Below are positions 22,391 to 34,176 of a DNA stretch of 64,000 bases, in pieces. A program made the translations under genes and the position numbers. Source of the DNA: Norana najaformis (Eukaryota > Annelida > Clitellata > Crassiclitellata > Hormogastridae); the NCBI GenBank assembly GCA_964023275.1, contig OZ029921.1, positions 9,989,306 to 10,053,305 on the forward strand, read 5' to 3'. Every line of letters starts with the position of its first letter. The stretch's first letter is position 1. The notes below the pieces were generated by a model. That model made no database searches. It worked only from the letters and a program-made list of their open reading frames with translations, and had not been told where the DNA came from.

Positions 22391-23385
22391 TTGCTGGATG
22401 GAAAAGACTAATCGCTAAGTGCCTACTGTACCTGAATCCATCTAAAACTGACTTCTTTTTCACAGGCCTGTGTGAGCAGCTCAAGAAAATTCCTGACTCC
22501 TCTATTTCCTTCAGCATGGACTCTGCCTCTATATACACATCTAATACTAATTCTTCTGATCACAACGTAGGTGTGATCTTTGACCAAAACCTCAGCTTTT
22601 CTGATCATATCTACCCATCTCTCCCGATCTTGCTTCATGCATATCCGTGACCGCAAAATCCGACCTATGCATGACCAGAACTGCATCTACCATCGCTTCA
22701 TCCATAGTCCATGCAAAACTTGGTTAGGCCTACTGTAATTCACTTTTCCTAAACACATATGCTACCTAAATAAACCGCCTATCCAGAAGCTATCCAGAAT
22801 GCCCTTGCTTGTGCTGTCACCAAAATCCCCAAACACCATCACATCACTCCTGTTCTCAAATCACTTCACTATCGTTTACCTATAAACCCAACACACTTCA
22901 ATCCTCCCAACCATTCTATCTTTGTCCATTATTTACAATTCAACCATTCCGCTCAACCCTCTCCTCCTCCATCATAACATTTCTCCACCCTCCCATAACC
23001 TGATCCTTAAAATCTGGAAATCGCTCGATAGTCACAGCTGCCCCACCCCTCTGGAATAAGGTCCCACCAAAATTACAACGATTATCTGACCCATCATACA
23101 AACTCGCCAACATTTCACCTCTTGCAATCTCTGCACAGGTCTTTCACTCAAAGCTGAAAACACTCCTCTTCCACAAGTCCTATACCTATTCTGCCTCTTC
23201 CCCTTACCTCTCTATCCACTCCAATCCGAGACACCATTCATCTTAGCCGTCCGACTGTCTGCCTGGTCTTGACCTGGAACCGAACCCTTCCTGCCTATCG
23301 ATTCTGTTTTGATTGAGTGCCTGTGAATAAGGTGGTTCCTGCGACTTGGCTTTCGTTGGGTGCTGTAGAAATCTCGCGCTTGCCA
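22390..23385 (+). mobile_element. LINE 3' fragment, same family as the 24-34 kb LINE
   Basis: The + strand encodes YLNPSKTDFFFTGLCEQLKK, VGVIFDQNLSFSDHI and TKIPKHHHITPVLKSLH, then a decayed C-terminus. The 3' region contains a GCCTGTGAATAAG phrase and a CTTTCGTTGGG phrase close to the end. These match, in opposite orientation, the LINE whose 3' end lies at 24,170-24,366. Several stops are present. Confidence 0.75.
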
Positions 23386-23624
23386 TTACAATAAGTTAGG
23401 AATATTCCCCTGATTGCAAAAGGGTAGGCCCTACAGGTGTAGAACAGATGGACAATCCCTCGCAAGAAGCAGACAAATGAACCACCACAGAGAGGAATCC
23501 TAGATGACACAGAAACACCCTAAGGAGGAAATGAGTCTAGGAAAATGCAAGTTTTCAGTCGAGATCTGAAGGCCAAAACAGACTGCAGAAGAACATTAAC
23601 AACACGTACTACTAACTAACTAAT

Positions 23625-23975
23625 TCCCCAGAACTGCGACAGTTATCCGACCCATCATACAAACTTATCTATGCTCCACCGCTTGCAATTTCTCCATAGG
23701 CCTATCACTCATAACTTAAAACATTCCTCTTTCACAGCTCCTATTCTGACTCCCTTCTTCCTCTTATCTGTCTTTCCGCTCCAATCCCAAACATCACTCA
23801 CCATAGCTCCCACGCTGTCTCCCTGCCTGACTTTTGAATCTCGCGCTGGAACCGAACCTTTTTGCCTATCGATTTTGTTTTGACTGAGCGCCTGTGAATA
23901 AGCTGGTACCCGCGACGTGGCTTTCGTTGGGAGCTGTAGAAATCTCGCGATTACGATTATGACTACGATTAACTA
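23625..23975 (+). mobile_element. LINE 3' end (second short copy)
   Basis: A second, shorter 3' end of the same LINE family lies here, with the GCCTGTGAATAAG phrase near 23,890, the CTTTCGTTGGGAGCTGTAG phrase near 23,922, and a terminal ATTACGATTA-type tail to about 23,972. The tail marks the true 3' terminus of the family. Confidence 0.7.
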
Positions 23976-24366
23976 ACAACACTGAGCTGAAGAACATTGT
24001 GCAAACACCTCAAGTCGAAGCTAAAGGCTCGTCTAATGCTCGAAATGTCATCAGTCTAATCAAAAGCGATTATCCATTTGGGACAACCCTTCATTCTGTC
24101 ATTGCTTCTTATTGGTATTATTGGTAGCATCTGTGCATTTGTGGGGCACGGTAGCATATTGGATAATCGCAATCGTAATCGTAATCTCGAGATTTCTACA
24201 GCGCCCAACGAAAGCTAAGTCGCGGGAACCAGCTTATTCACAGGCGGTCAGTCAAAATAAAATCGCTAGGCAAAAGGGTTCGGTTCCAGGTCAAGATCCA
24301 GAAGTCAGGCAGTCAGACAGCCGGACGGCTACGGTGGATGGTGTTTGAAATTGAAGCGAGAGTAGA

Positions 24367-25254
24367 TGTAATGGAAACCGAGGAGACGATGATGCGAAAT
24401 ACGGCCACAAATACAGGACATTATATAAAACGATGAACAATTAATTATATAAACAATTAACTGTAGTATTTAGAACTAAATTTGTAGTAGATAAAGGGCA
24501 GAAATATTTAAGCATGACTGATGCAAAGACTATAGGACGACAGACAGAACAGACAGAGGAAAGGAGGCAGACAAAGGCACACAGACACGGCTCCAAAGGG
24601 CAACGCGTGCAAGCGAGGGGACTGGAAGGATCTGCAAGATCTGTGATCTGCAAGACAAATGGCAGAGCACTGGAATGCGAGCCATGTTGATGCAGCGGTG
24701 GAAGAGGTTAGATGGAAGGTCGATTGAAGTCTGCCGCTAGCAGACTACAGGAAAGGAAGCCATGATAATGCGGTGAGGCAGGAAGGGGAAGAAAGAATGC
24801 TTTTGATGCATGCCGCTAGGAGCTGGAAGAGAGAATAAAAAGGGAGTGAACAAGCGAGTCGGGGTTCACTCTCAGCGACGCGAGAACCGTGGAGCACTCT
24901 CAGCGACGTGCGTAAGAGGAATCCTGTCTCGGCTGAAGCAAGCTGCGACGACGGACAAACTGACGAAACGGGTGCGGGAGAAAAAAGTTAGCAGCTGAGA
25001 GTGAAACTACAGTATGTCTAAGAACATCGTGACTCTGTAAATAGGTTGTAAATAGACTTGTTGTTAGAATAAAAGCATCAATTGAACATTCTTCGTCAAC
25101 GAAACAACACGCCAAGAAAACCCCGAAGAGACGCCAGTATCACCGCTACCACCAACTAATGTTTTAAGACTGACCACTGACTAGTGTTTAGATCGACTGC
25201 CAAACGTCTTTCTATGCATTACGTCTCGTGGCAACAGTCTTTTAAAACATTACA
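24367..25254 (+). repeat. 5' LTR
   Basis: The repeat begins TGTAATGGAAACCGAGG and ends AAAACATTACA. It matches 28,326-29,210 at more than 99% by eye. It contains an AATAAAAG-type signal near the middle and another AATAAAAGCATC near 25,069 that could serve 3' processing. Confidence 0.95.
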
Positions 25255-25721
25255 TGCTGCCAGCGAAGAGAGACGAAGAAATCAAGTGACGCGGAGATCT
25301 ACAACGGTCGACAACCAAGAAGCGACGGCAACAAGGAGAACGAGGGCTGTCCGGCAACAGACGAGACGATAGACAGCTGGTGAGATCGACAACGGTCGAC
25401 AACGAAAGGAGAACGAGGGCTGTCCGGCAACAGACGAGACGAGAGACATCTGGTGATTCGCAAGAACATCAAACGGAGGCAACGCTGAACTGAATCCGGT
25501 CCGGGTGCAAAGGTCAAAGGAAATCGGCACGGGACGCAAGACGATTCTCAGGGTGAGAAGCTTCTGGTTTGGATGAGTCTTTGAAGATAGATGTATCTTG
25601 TATGCTAGGAATTTCAGCTTGAGTGCAATAGTACAAACACCACAGTGATTGAATCCTAAGCATTGTGTATTACTAGATTTGTGTTGAACTCTGTTGATTA
25701 GAGGAAGTGTAAATTCTTAAT

Positions 25722-26920
25722 ATGGCGAATGAAAGCCTATTTAAAGATTTTGAAATGTTAAAGAGAAAAGAACTGGAAGAAGAATGTACTGCGAGAGGCA
25801 TTCAGCCAGTTGGCTTGGAAAAGAGAGAACTGATCAGAAGGTTAAAAGCTTTTGAAAGGAGGCTTGGAAGAGGAGGAGAGCATGAAATCGAGTCTGCAGT
25901 GAAAGGAGAGGAGACAGAAGAAAAAGAAGGGAATGAACAGAGCGGGCTTAGGGATAGCCAGGTGCGGCTTGAACTAGTCCGAGCTGAGGAAAGAAGATTT
26001 TTGGCAGAGGCAGAAGCTGCAGAACGAAAGGCAAGAGCGGAGAGAGATCGAATGGAGATGGAGTTAACATTGCTGAGAGAAAGAGCACAGTTGATGATGC
26101 AAACAAATACAACAGTTGAGGGAGACGATGGTCAAAATAGAGAGAGCGTAAGGGGTTCTAAAATGATTCATGTTTTACCGTCTATGCATGAAAATGAAGA
26201 CCCAATATCATACTTTCATTCTTTTGAGAAAGTAGCTCTATTGCATAACATTGATCAATCTGAATGGCCTAAACTGCTTCCATCTCTTCTAAACTCTTCT
26301 CTGAGACAGCATTACAATCGCTTGGCTTATGATGTTTGCAAGAACTATAAGCGGACCAAAGCAGAACTTTTAGCTGCATGCCAAATGAATCCTAGATTTT
26401 ACCTTGATACATCTAGATCAATGAAACGTACAGGCAAGGAGACGTATTCTCAATTCCTGTGCAGGTTAAGAGATGTACAGGATTATTATTTGGAAGCAAA
26501 AGAGATATTTGAGTTTGAAACTTTAAAGGATGATATGTTAGCTGAAAGGTTGAGGGAGTCACTCCCAAATGAAACAAAATTTTTTGTTGAGGCTAGAAAA
26601 CCCGTAAACGCTGTACAGATAGCAAAATACGCTGAGCTGCATTTCGAATGTGTGCAAGAGGCCAATCGCGAATGCTCTTTTGATCGCAAGCCATGGCAAA
26701 ACCCGAAAGTAGCCAGTGCGGATGTGAGCATAAACATGCAAAACACGCAGGGGGCAAAGGGCAAAGCCGAAGGGCTACAACAAAGGCAAGCCACTGACCA
26801 CAGCAACATAAGCAATGGAAGCGGCATACCGTATCAGCTGAATCAGGCCAAAGGTATGGGAAACCACCTCTGGGATGCTTTAAGTGTGGTTCGTTATTGC
26901 ACAAACAAGCTCAATGCATA
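25722..26920 (+). pseudogene. gag-like region of the LTR element (fossil)
   Basis: The region starts with a SAP-like helix pair (LKRKELEEECTARGIQ, then KRELIRRLKAF), a DNA-binding fold known in some retroelement gags. A charged coiled-coil rich in Glu/Arg follows, then a capsid-like helical stretch (EDPISYFHSFEKVALLH, YSQFLCRLRDVQDYY), and a CCHC zinc knuckle near the end. It would form the particle and bind nucleic acid. It is treated here only as part of a broken element. Confidence 0.8.
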
Positions 26921-26939
26921 AGCAATAACAACACACAGG

Positions 26940-27880
26940 TAAATTATGTGCTTAGGGTATCTGGATTCAAAAGCAGAAACAAGTATCAAAATAATTTTGT
27001 AGTACCTGTAATGCTAAACGGTGTACTTGTAGACGCACTGCGTGACACAGGAGCAGACGCAACACTGGTCAATGCAGATTTTGTAAGAGACAAGTCATCT
27101 GCTAAGCATGACCGGGTTGATATTTTAAATGCTTTTGGGAAAGTACAATCTGTAGAAATAGCAGAGGTCGAAATCTCATCACCACAGTTTGGCAATGACG
27201 AATGTGCTGTGGTTAAGGCAGGGGTTGTAAAGGGCCTAAAAGCGGGTGTAATTCTGGGAAGCGACATATTCGTAGAAAACCCTGAGTTAACAGACCCTGT
27301 GTTTATGTTGGGTAAAGGAGGTAATTCCAAACAAACCACCATAAACAGAGAGGTACAGGAGGGTGAAGAAGAAGGCCAGGCACCGCAAGCTTTGGTCGGT
27401 ACTAGGGCGAAAGATTGCAAACAGTCAGATGCGACCAAAGGTTACATCCAGCAGAAAGCAGACCTAGACAAACCAAAGGATAAGCCGACACCAGAGATGA
27501 AAAGGGAGGAGGAGGAGGTAGGCCTAACCGATGAGCGGCGTGAAATGATAGACACCGCGGTAGGCGTCGACTCGAAAGAATTCAGTCGCAAGCAGGCAGA
27601 TGACACGTTGAAGGACAAGAGAAAGGAAGCCAAGAGAACTGCTAAACATTATCATGACAAACAGGCGTCAGACAGAAAGCTTAAGACTGGTGAAGAGGTA
27701 TTGGTATTAAGACATGGCACAGAAAATAAATTAATGGGTAACTGGGAGGGTCCTTTCAAAATCATGAGAAAGCTGTCCAACGTCAACTATGAGGTGGAAA
27801 CAGAAAAAGGCCCGAAGGTCTACAACATTAATCTCCTACGTAAATGGTACAACAGGTCTGAAAACAAGCCCATTGCTTAG
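26940..27880 (+). pseudogene. Protease and integrase-tail regions of the LTR element (fossil)
   Basis: The first part carries the retropepsin signature LRDTGADATLVNADF. The last part reads as the C-terminal, chromodomain-adjacent end of a Ty3/Gypsy integrase (HYHDKQ, then LVLRHGTENKLMGNWEGPF, then YNINLLRKW). The middle of pol is not present. Confidence 0.8.
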
Positions 27881-27914
27881 AGCTAATGCGATCTTAACAG
27901 CCGAGACACCTAGT

Positions 27915-28060
27915 GAGGATTCTGAGACGCTGCCATACGGCGGTGACACCTAGGGGAAGATGGGCTTTGGCTATTCAAAGGTATGATAGTGATATTAAAT
28001 ATGTGCCCGGGAAACAATGCCCTGGCAGATGGCTTATCTCGCGCGCACAAGGAAGACTAA
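27915..28060 (+). pseudogene. RNase H end-like piece of the LTR element (fossil)
   Basis: The phrase GRWALAIQRYDSDIKYVPGK matches the end of Ty3/Gypsy RNase H. It lies after the integrase-tail region rather than before integrase, so the pol remnants are out of the usual order. Confidence 0.65.
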
Positions 28061-28325
28061 GTGTAACGCTTGCGTTAAATGTGCTTAAAAAATATTAGTT
28101 GAAATAGTTATGTAGTAGTATATTTTGGCTTGATATTACCAGTGTCTGTTTGTGTTATGTGTTTAAGATAACCAGTTAATGGATAAAACGAAAAGCCTGG
28201 TGATGGCCGAATGAAAATCACCTGTGCTCTTGTAACACATCATCGATCAAGCAAACCTCGGAAAGCCAAACATTTCATTCCATCTGATGCACTACCTGTA
28301 GCCAGCAGCATCAGGAGATGAAGGA

Positions 28326-29210
28326 TGTAATGGAAACCGAGGAGACGATGATGCGAAATACGGCCACAAATACAGGACATTATATAAAACGACGAACAAT
28401 TAATTATATAAACAATTAACTGTAGTATTTAGAACTAAATTAGTAGTAGATAAAGGGCAGAAATATTTAAGCATGACTGATGCAAAGACTATAGGACAGA
28501 CAGAACAGACAGAGGAAGGGAGGCAGACAAAGGCACACAGACACGGCTCCAAAGGGCAACGCGAGCAAGCGAGGGGACTGGAAGGATCTGCAAGATCTGT
28601 GATCTGCAAGACAAATGGCAGAGCGCTGGAATGCGAGCCATGTTGATGCAGCGGTGGAAGAGGTTAGATGGAAGGTCGATTGAAGTCTGCCGCTAGCAGA
28701 CTACAGGAAAGGAAGCCATGATAATGCGGTGAGGCAGGAAGGGGAAGAAAGAATGCTTTTGATGCATGCCGCTAGGAGCTGGAAGAGAGAATAAAAAGGG
28801 AGTGAACAAGCGAGTCGGGGTTCACTCTCAGCGACGCGAGAACCGTGGAGCACTCTCAGCGACGTGCGTAAGAGGAATCCTGTCTCGGCTGAAGCAAGCT
28901 GCGACGACGGACAAACTGACGAAACGGGTGCGGGAGAAAAAAGTTAGCAGCTGAGAGTGAAACTACAGTATGTCTAAGAACATCGTGACTCTGTAAATAG
29001 GTTGTAAATAGACTTGTTGTTAGAATAAAAGCATCAATTGAACATTCTTCGTCAACGAAACAACACGCCAAGAAAACCCCGAAGAGACGCCAGTATCACC
29101 GCTACCACCAACTAATGTTTTAAGACTGACCACTGACTAGTGTTTAGATCGACTGCCAAACGTCTTTCTATGCATTACGTCTCGTGGCAACAGTCTTTTA
29201 AAACATTACA
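28326..29210 (+). repeat. 3' LTR
   Basis: This is the second copy of the LTR, preceded by the purine-rich AGGAGATGAAGGA and followed by the GTAGA target duplication. Beyond it the interrupted LINE resumes. Confidence 0.95.
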
Positions 29211-30109
29211 GTAGAGATAAGGGGAAGAGGAAGAATCAGGATGAGATTTTTGGAAAAGAAGTGTTTTCAGTCTTAAGTGAAAGACCTGTGCAGAAACTGA
29301 AAGAGGTGAAATGTTGGTGAGTTCGTGTGATTGACCAGACAACTGTCGCAATTCTGGCGGGAGTTTATTCCAAAGGGGTGGGGCAGCTATGGCTATGAAG
29401 CGATTTCCAAATTTTAAGGATGAGGTGACGGGAGGGCGAAGAAGTGCTAGGACAGATGAGGAGCGGGTTGAACGGAGTGGTTGGATAGGAAATAATTGAC
29501 GAAGATAGGAGGGTTGGGAGGATTGAAGTGTTTTGTAGGTGAGGGATAAGACTTTGTACTCTATTCGTTCTGGTATTTTAAGCCAGTGCAGTGATTTGAG
29601 AACAGGGGTGATGTGATGGTGTTTGGGGGTTTTGGTGACAGCACGAGCGATAGCATTCTGAATAGTTTGTAGGCGGTTTATCTGGATTGTGTCAATATTG
29701 AGGAAAAGTGAATTGCAGTAGTCAAGTTTTGCATGGACTATGGATGTGGCAATGGTGGATGCGGTTTTGAAGTCAAGCATAGGACGGATTCTGCGAAGGT
29801 CGCGGATATGCATAAAGCAAGAGCGGGAAAGATTTTGTGATATGATCAGAAAAACTAAGGTTCTGGTCGAAAATAACACCTAAATTACGGACAGAGGAGT
29901 TAGTATTAAAGGTGTGGGTGGAGGCAGAGTCCAGGCTGAGGGAGATAGAGGGGTCAGGAATTTTCTTGAGCTGGTCACATAGGCCTATAAGTATGAATTC
30001 GGTTTTAGATGGGTTCAGGTATAAGAGATTAGATGTCATCCACAAAGATCTAAGATCTTTGTCATCCAAGAGGAGATTTGTTTAACCACACAAAGAAGAT
30101 GATCTATAG

Positions 30110-30989
30110 CAGTGCTTCCCAACGTTTTTTTAACCACGGCACCCTTCCTAAAAACCATTCACCAGACGGCACACTGCATTTATGGTACTTAATATATATA
30201 CATATATATATATAGTGATAAAACAATGTCATTATGTCGATGACAGTATTGATAATCAGGAATTGCCAGAAGTTGTTTAAAAAACCAGATAACCGGGACA
30301 AATTAATTAAAGGCAGACTACAGACCAGGATGAGGAACCATGGCTAATGGGACGGTTGACTTTGCAAAGAATGTGAAATTGTGTCGGCACGAGCTTGAAT
30401 GGCGGTTGGGAGCACACTCACAAGTCGTTTTCTACTGACTATAAACACCCTCTGTGTTTCATTTTATTTGTGTCATTCCTGAGATTGCCTTTTCACACAC
30501 GTTAGCAGTGCAGAAGGGCAGCAGTATGCCGACGGCTTTGGAACCTAACAGGCGCATTCCTTCTCTATCATAATCCAGAAGTCTGTTAAATTCATTTCTG
30601 CGAACTTAAGTCGCAGTGTTCTGTCAGCTGCAATGTCAATCAGCTGTTCCTTTTCTGCAATCTGTAGACCAAACAAATCCAGTTGGTGATGAAATAGGCT
30701 TCTGACCCAGTCTTTGTCAGATACATTTAAACTTGGAAAATAATATTGCAACTTGTCTTCCAAATCTGATAAATGCTCAGTAACAATGTCATGTAACACA
30801 ACTGCACCTGGACCAACTTCAACTGCGAAAAATGTACTTGACTAATTTATCATTCTGGGACAGCGCTTATACCTGATTGAGTGACATTATCGTCATGTAA
30901 ACTTTCGATTTCCGGCACTCGGCCACGGCACACTTCTACCGCGCTCGCGGCATACTTATGTGCCGCGGCACACAGGTTGGGAAGCACTG
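30110..30989 (-). mobile_element. hAT element nested in LINE
   Basis: The 880-bp element starts CAGTGCTTCCCAACG and ends with the inverted TTGGGAAGCACTG. It is flanked by a perfect 8-bp duplication, ATCTATAG (30,102-30,109 and 30,990-30,997). The minus strand, 30,799-30,430, encodes the C-terminal part of a hAT transposase of the SCAND3/ZBED5 type: LEDKLQYYFPSL, DLFGLQIAEKEQLIDIAA, LKFAEMNLTDFWIMI, then LLPFCTANVCEKAISGM. The N-terminal part is absent, so it is non-autonomous. Confidence 0.9.
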
Positions 30990-33774
30990 ATCTATAGACT
31001 CATTGAAACAATTTGGAGAGAAAGAGATGAATAGTTGGGTGTCATCAGCATAGAGGTGATGGTGAACGGAGGATGCTTTAATGAGTGAACTGAGTGGGGT
31101 AGTGTAGAGGATAAACATAAGAGGTCCAAGAACGGAGCTTTGTGGAACTCCGCAAGTGAGAGGGCATGACTGAGAAGAGGCTTCCGAAGTTTTAACAGAG
31201 AAAGAGCGGGAGGAGAGATAAGACTATATCCATAGGAGAGCAGTGTCAGCAAAACCAAACCAGGTTGAAAGTCGATGGAGTAAGATATTGTGATCTATGG
31301 TGTCGAAGGCTGCAGAGATATCAAGGAGACAGAGGCAAGAAACCTGTTGGTGAAAAATGGCAGAAACAAGCTTGTTGTAGAGAGATGTCAGCAGAGTTTC
31401 GGTTGAGTGGCGTTTAGTAAAACCAGACTGGTGTGGGTTAAGGAGTGAGTTAGAAGCTAAATAGTCATTGATTCGAGAGAGGACAATCCGTTCAGTTAAT
31501 TTGGAGATGAAAGTCAGGTTAGAAACAGGCCGGTAGTTTGAAAGAATTTTCTTGTCGAGGGATGATTTCTTGAGAAGAGGGGTAACAAGAGAGTGTTTGA
31601 ATAGGAGGGGGAAATTACCCGTAGATAAGGAGAGATTAATTATATTGGTAATGATTGGGACAAGGATAGCTGCACAGTCTTTCAGTAAGGAGGTGGGTAT
31701 AGGGGTCATGTTCGCACTGTTTGTTTGGAAGTGATTTTAACAGGTGTAATATTTCAGACTCTGAAGTGGGTTGAAAGACAGATAATGAGGATCGAGGTGG
31801 GAAGGGTGGGGAGTCATGAGTGGGGAGGGAGCATCATCAGGTTGGTTATTGGTGGCTTTCGGGAGGAGAAATTGAAGAGAGAGACGGAGGGTACTAATTT
31901 TGTTCGAAAAGAAAGAGCAGAACAAGTCGGCTATTGAAGAAGACGGAAAAGAATTTGGAAGTGGGCTAGATGATTTCCGATGGAGGAGTTGGTTTATGGT
32001 TTTCCAGAGAAGGCGAGGACTAGAGGAGCGAGAACGAACTAGTGAGGAGTAAAATCCTCTGTTTAGCTGCAGTAAGAAGGTGATGGTATTTATTTGTGGC
32101 AGATTTAAGGGCAGAGAGAAGTTGAGGATCCCTGGTGCGTTTGTAGGCACGCTCAAGGCGTCGCCGGAAAGATTTGAAGGCCTGGAGACAGGAATTGAAC
32201 CAAGGATTGTTAGAGTGAGAACGAGATTTGGTAATAATAGGAGCATGCTTGTCAAGGATAGTGGAAAGAGTGGTGTTACAGGAAGAGAGAAGGTCATCAA
32301 GGGAGGAGGGTGGATTTAAAACGAGGTCAGAACAGGAAATATCTTGTATGAAGGCTTTAATATTTATTGAACTGATGCGACGAAAAGAATGAAAGACAGG
32401 ATCAGGACGTGGTGTCGGAAGAATGTTAAGATATGTAAAGATGGGGTAATGATCAGATGGTGTGTCAAAAGAGAAAGATATATCAGGTGATAGATTGGAG
32501 AATGATGATGTGATAATAAGGTCAAGTGTGTGATTGTGAATGTGGGTGGGGAATTTGACATGTTGAACCAGATTAGTTGAGGACAATAGGGTGAGGAATT
32601 CAGAAGCAAATGTGTCAGAGGGGTTATCGACATGTATATTGAAGTCATCTGTAATCAGAAATTCATGAGGTGTAGTGGCGGCAGTAGAGAGGAGGGTGGT
32701 AAATTTTTTCAAGAAGACCGATGGAGGACTTGAATAAGAAGAGGAGGATGGAGGGCGCTATACATTAAAGATAGTCAGATTTGTTTGAGGAAGTTTAAGT
32801 GTAATTGATGCACATTCAAACGAGTGGAAACAGTAACCAGGTGAGTCTAAAACTGTAGCAGGTTCTCGGGTCAGAAAGGCAATACCACCGCCAGTTGGAT
32901 TTTTATGAGAAGGGCTAGATGGTTTGCAGGGACGAGGTATACTGTAAAGATGGTAACCAGGAGGAATACAGTCTTCATATTGAGCAAGAGTGGTGTTTAA
33001 ATTAAACCAGGTTTCAGATAAGGCAAATATGTCAGGCGGGTGAGAGGAGAGGGCTATATCACTGATTTCTTGGGAATGTGCAGGATGCAGTAGTGATCGA
33101 ATATTTAGCGTGCAAAGTAAGAAGCGGCTGTTGTCAGTATTTTGAGTATTGTCGAGGATGCTGGAGGAAGAAATTCTGGAAGGAGGAGGATAGGTAGGAG
33201 GTGAGGGAGGAGGACATGAATAAAAATCCAGTGGGCCAGGATTTGGGTGGATGTCCCCGGAAAGCAGGATTATTATGTTGAAGATGGTATGGCGGGTGAG
33301 GTACTGCGGTGGTTGCCTGAGAGATGAAGTTAGGAAGAACGATAAAGAAATAAAACACATACGTCCACACTGCGTAGTCACTGTGCCAAATTGGGCGCAG
33401 TAAGAATGTTTGGCTGTAGGGATAATGTTGGGCAAGCGGGTGTGGAAGGGTTGGCAATTAATATGGAAGGCGATCATGAAACGTAGACCGAAAATAAGAA
33501 GAATTATTGAATTGTACATTATGTGATTTAAGATGACGTGGCAGTTAGATAAAGCTAAAATGGCGAAAGATAAAGACGCAAGGCGAACGAGTGCAAAAAG
33601 GACAAAATTTAGGCGAATCTTAAGTTGATTAAAGGTTGAAACAAACAGGAACGAACTCACCAAAGACAGAGCATAAATCCGGTAAGAAAGGAAAATTAAA
33701 TAAATCAGAAAAGACGCCGAAAAGTTAGAAAATATAGATTTGAGAAATAAAGCGCAGACGCCGCGACGCTGGTT

Positions 33775-33905
33775 CCCTGCTGACTATCTGGATAGAGCGC
33801 TCAGCTTCTAATGCGGAGAATAGGCCTACATGTTCGAGCCTCCTTCGAGACGGTTACTGCGTAGGGACCTTTAGCAAGTCCTTCACTTGGCGCCCTCGTT
33901 TAATG
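33775..33905 (+). mobile_element. tRNA-like SINE head
   Basis: A TAGAGCGCTCAGCTTCTAAT phrase followed about 20 bases later by ATGTTCGAGCC resembles the box A to box B span of a tRNA-derived SINE (Arg/Leu-like). It is not a functional tRNA, because the stems do not pair and the spacing is disturbed. It sits between the LINE 5' end and the P450 promoter. Confidence 0.4.
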
Positions 33906-34047
33906 CTACGTCATTATGTAGTGACGCCTAATAATTGCATAAATAATGATACAATGCAATTGTGACGCGACCCCTATACGCTTCCGTAGGCCATTTATCG
34001 GATTATTACTTGGATTTGTTGTAGGCCTGTCAAGGACTCTGTAGGCC

Positions 34048-34057
34048 TATATAAAAG
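34048..34057 (+). promoter_or_regulatory. TATA box of the P450 gene
   Basis: TATATAAAAG lies about 120 bases upstream of the P450 start codon, which would place transcription start near 34,080 and give a leader of about 100 bases. No other core promoter element is obvious. The transposon-derived sequence ends only about 150 bases upstream. Confidence 0.6.
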
Positions 34058-34176
34058 CGCCGAAGGATTGTGTGCTTCGCTGTGAAGCCATCTTTGCTTC
34101 TAGCGAAAGGGTGAAAGTTTGCCAAAGTTTTGGTCACCGGCGGTTACTGTTCAAAGAGTAAAGTTTTGTTGTTGCA

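Larger units (their letters stand above)
24367..29210 (+). mobile_element. Young Ty3/Gypsy-type LTR retrotransposon, broken
   Basis: The element has TG...CA long terminal repeats of 888 and 885 bp and a perfect 5-bp target duplication GTAGA (24,362-24,366 and 29,211-29,215). Parts seen are a leader with a direct repeat, a gag region with a SAP-like N-terminus, capsid-like middle and CCHC knuckle, an aspartic protease region, an integrase C-terminal region and a short RNase H end-like piece. A purine-rich tract precedes the 3' LTR. It is broken: no reverse transcriptase is seen and most of pol is absent, with roughly two to four breaks in all. The LTRs differ by about five substitutions and one small indel, so the insertion is recent. 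It sits inside the 3' part of the minus-strand LINE. Confidence 0.92.
24170..33760 (-). mobile_element. Long LINE (CR1/L2-like) with 2A-like motif, interrupted by a hAT and an LTR element
   Basis: The minus-strand LINE runs from about 33,760 (5') to 24,170 (3' tail of ATTACG-type repeats). It is split at 30,990/30,109 by a hAT element and at 29,210/24,367 by an LTR element. In order I see a hydrophobic N-terminal stretch ending in SGDIHPNPGP (33,258-33,232). Next is an apurinic endonuclease with GGGIAFLTREPAT, FLITDDFNIH and DTPSDHYPIF, then a linker with PWFNSCLQAFKSFRRRLERA. The reverse transcriptase shows [47 protein letters not shown] and YADDTQLFI. After it come NPSKTEFILIGLC and GNRFIAIAAPPLWNKLPPEL. 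The coding region changes frame near 32,720, 31,720 and 31,240, so this copy is dead, though long stretches remain open. Confidence 0.85.

Noticed and set aside
33775-33850. Possible tRNA-Arg gene
   Set aside because: The box-like motifs are present, but the acceptor and anticodon stems do not pair and the spacing is disturbed. A SINE head fits better.
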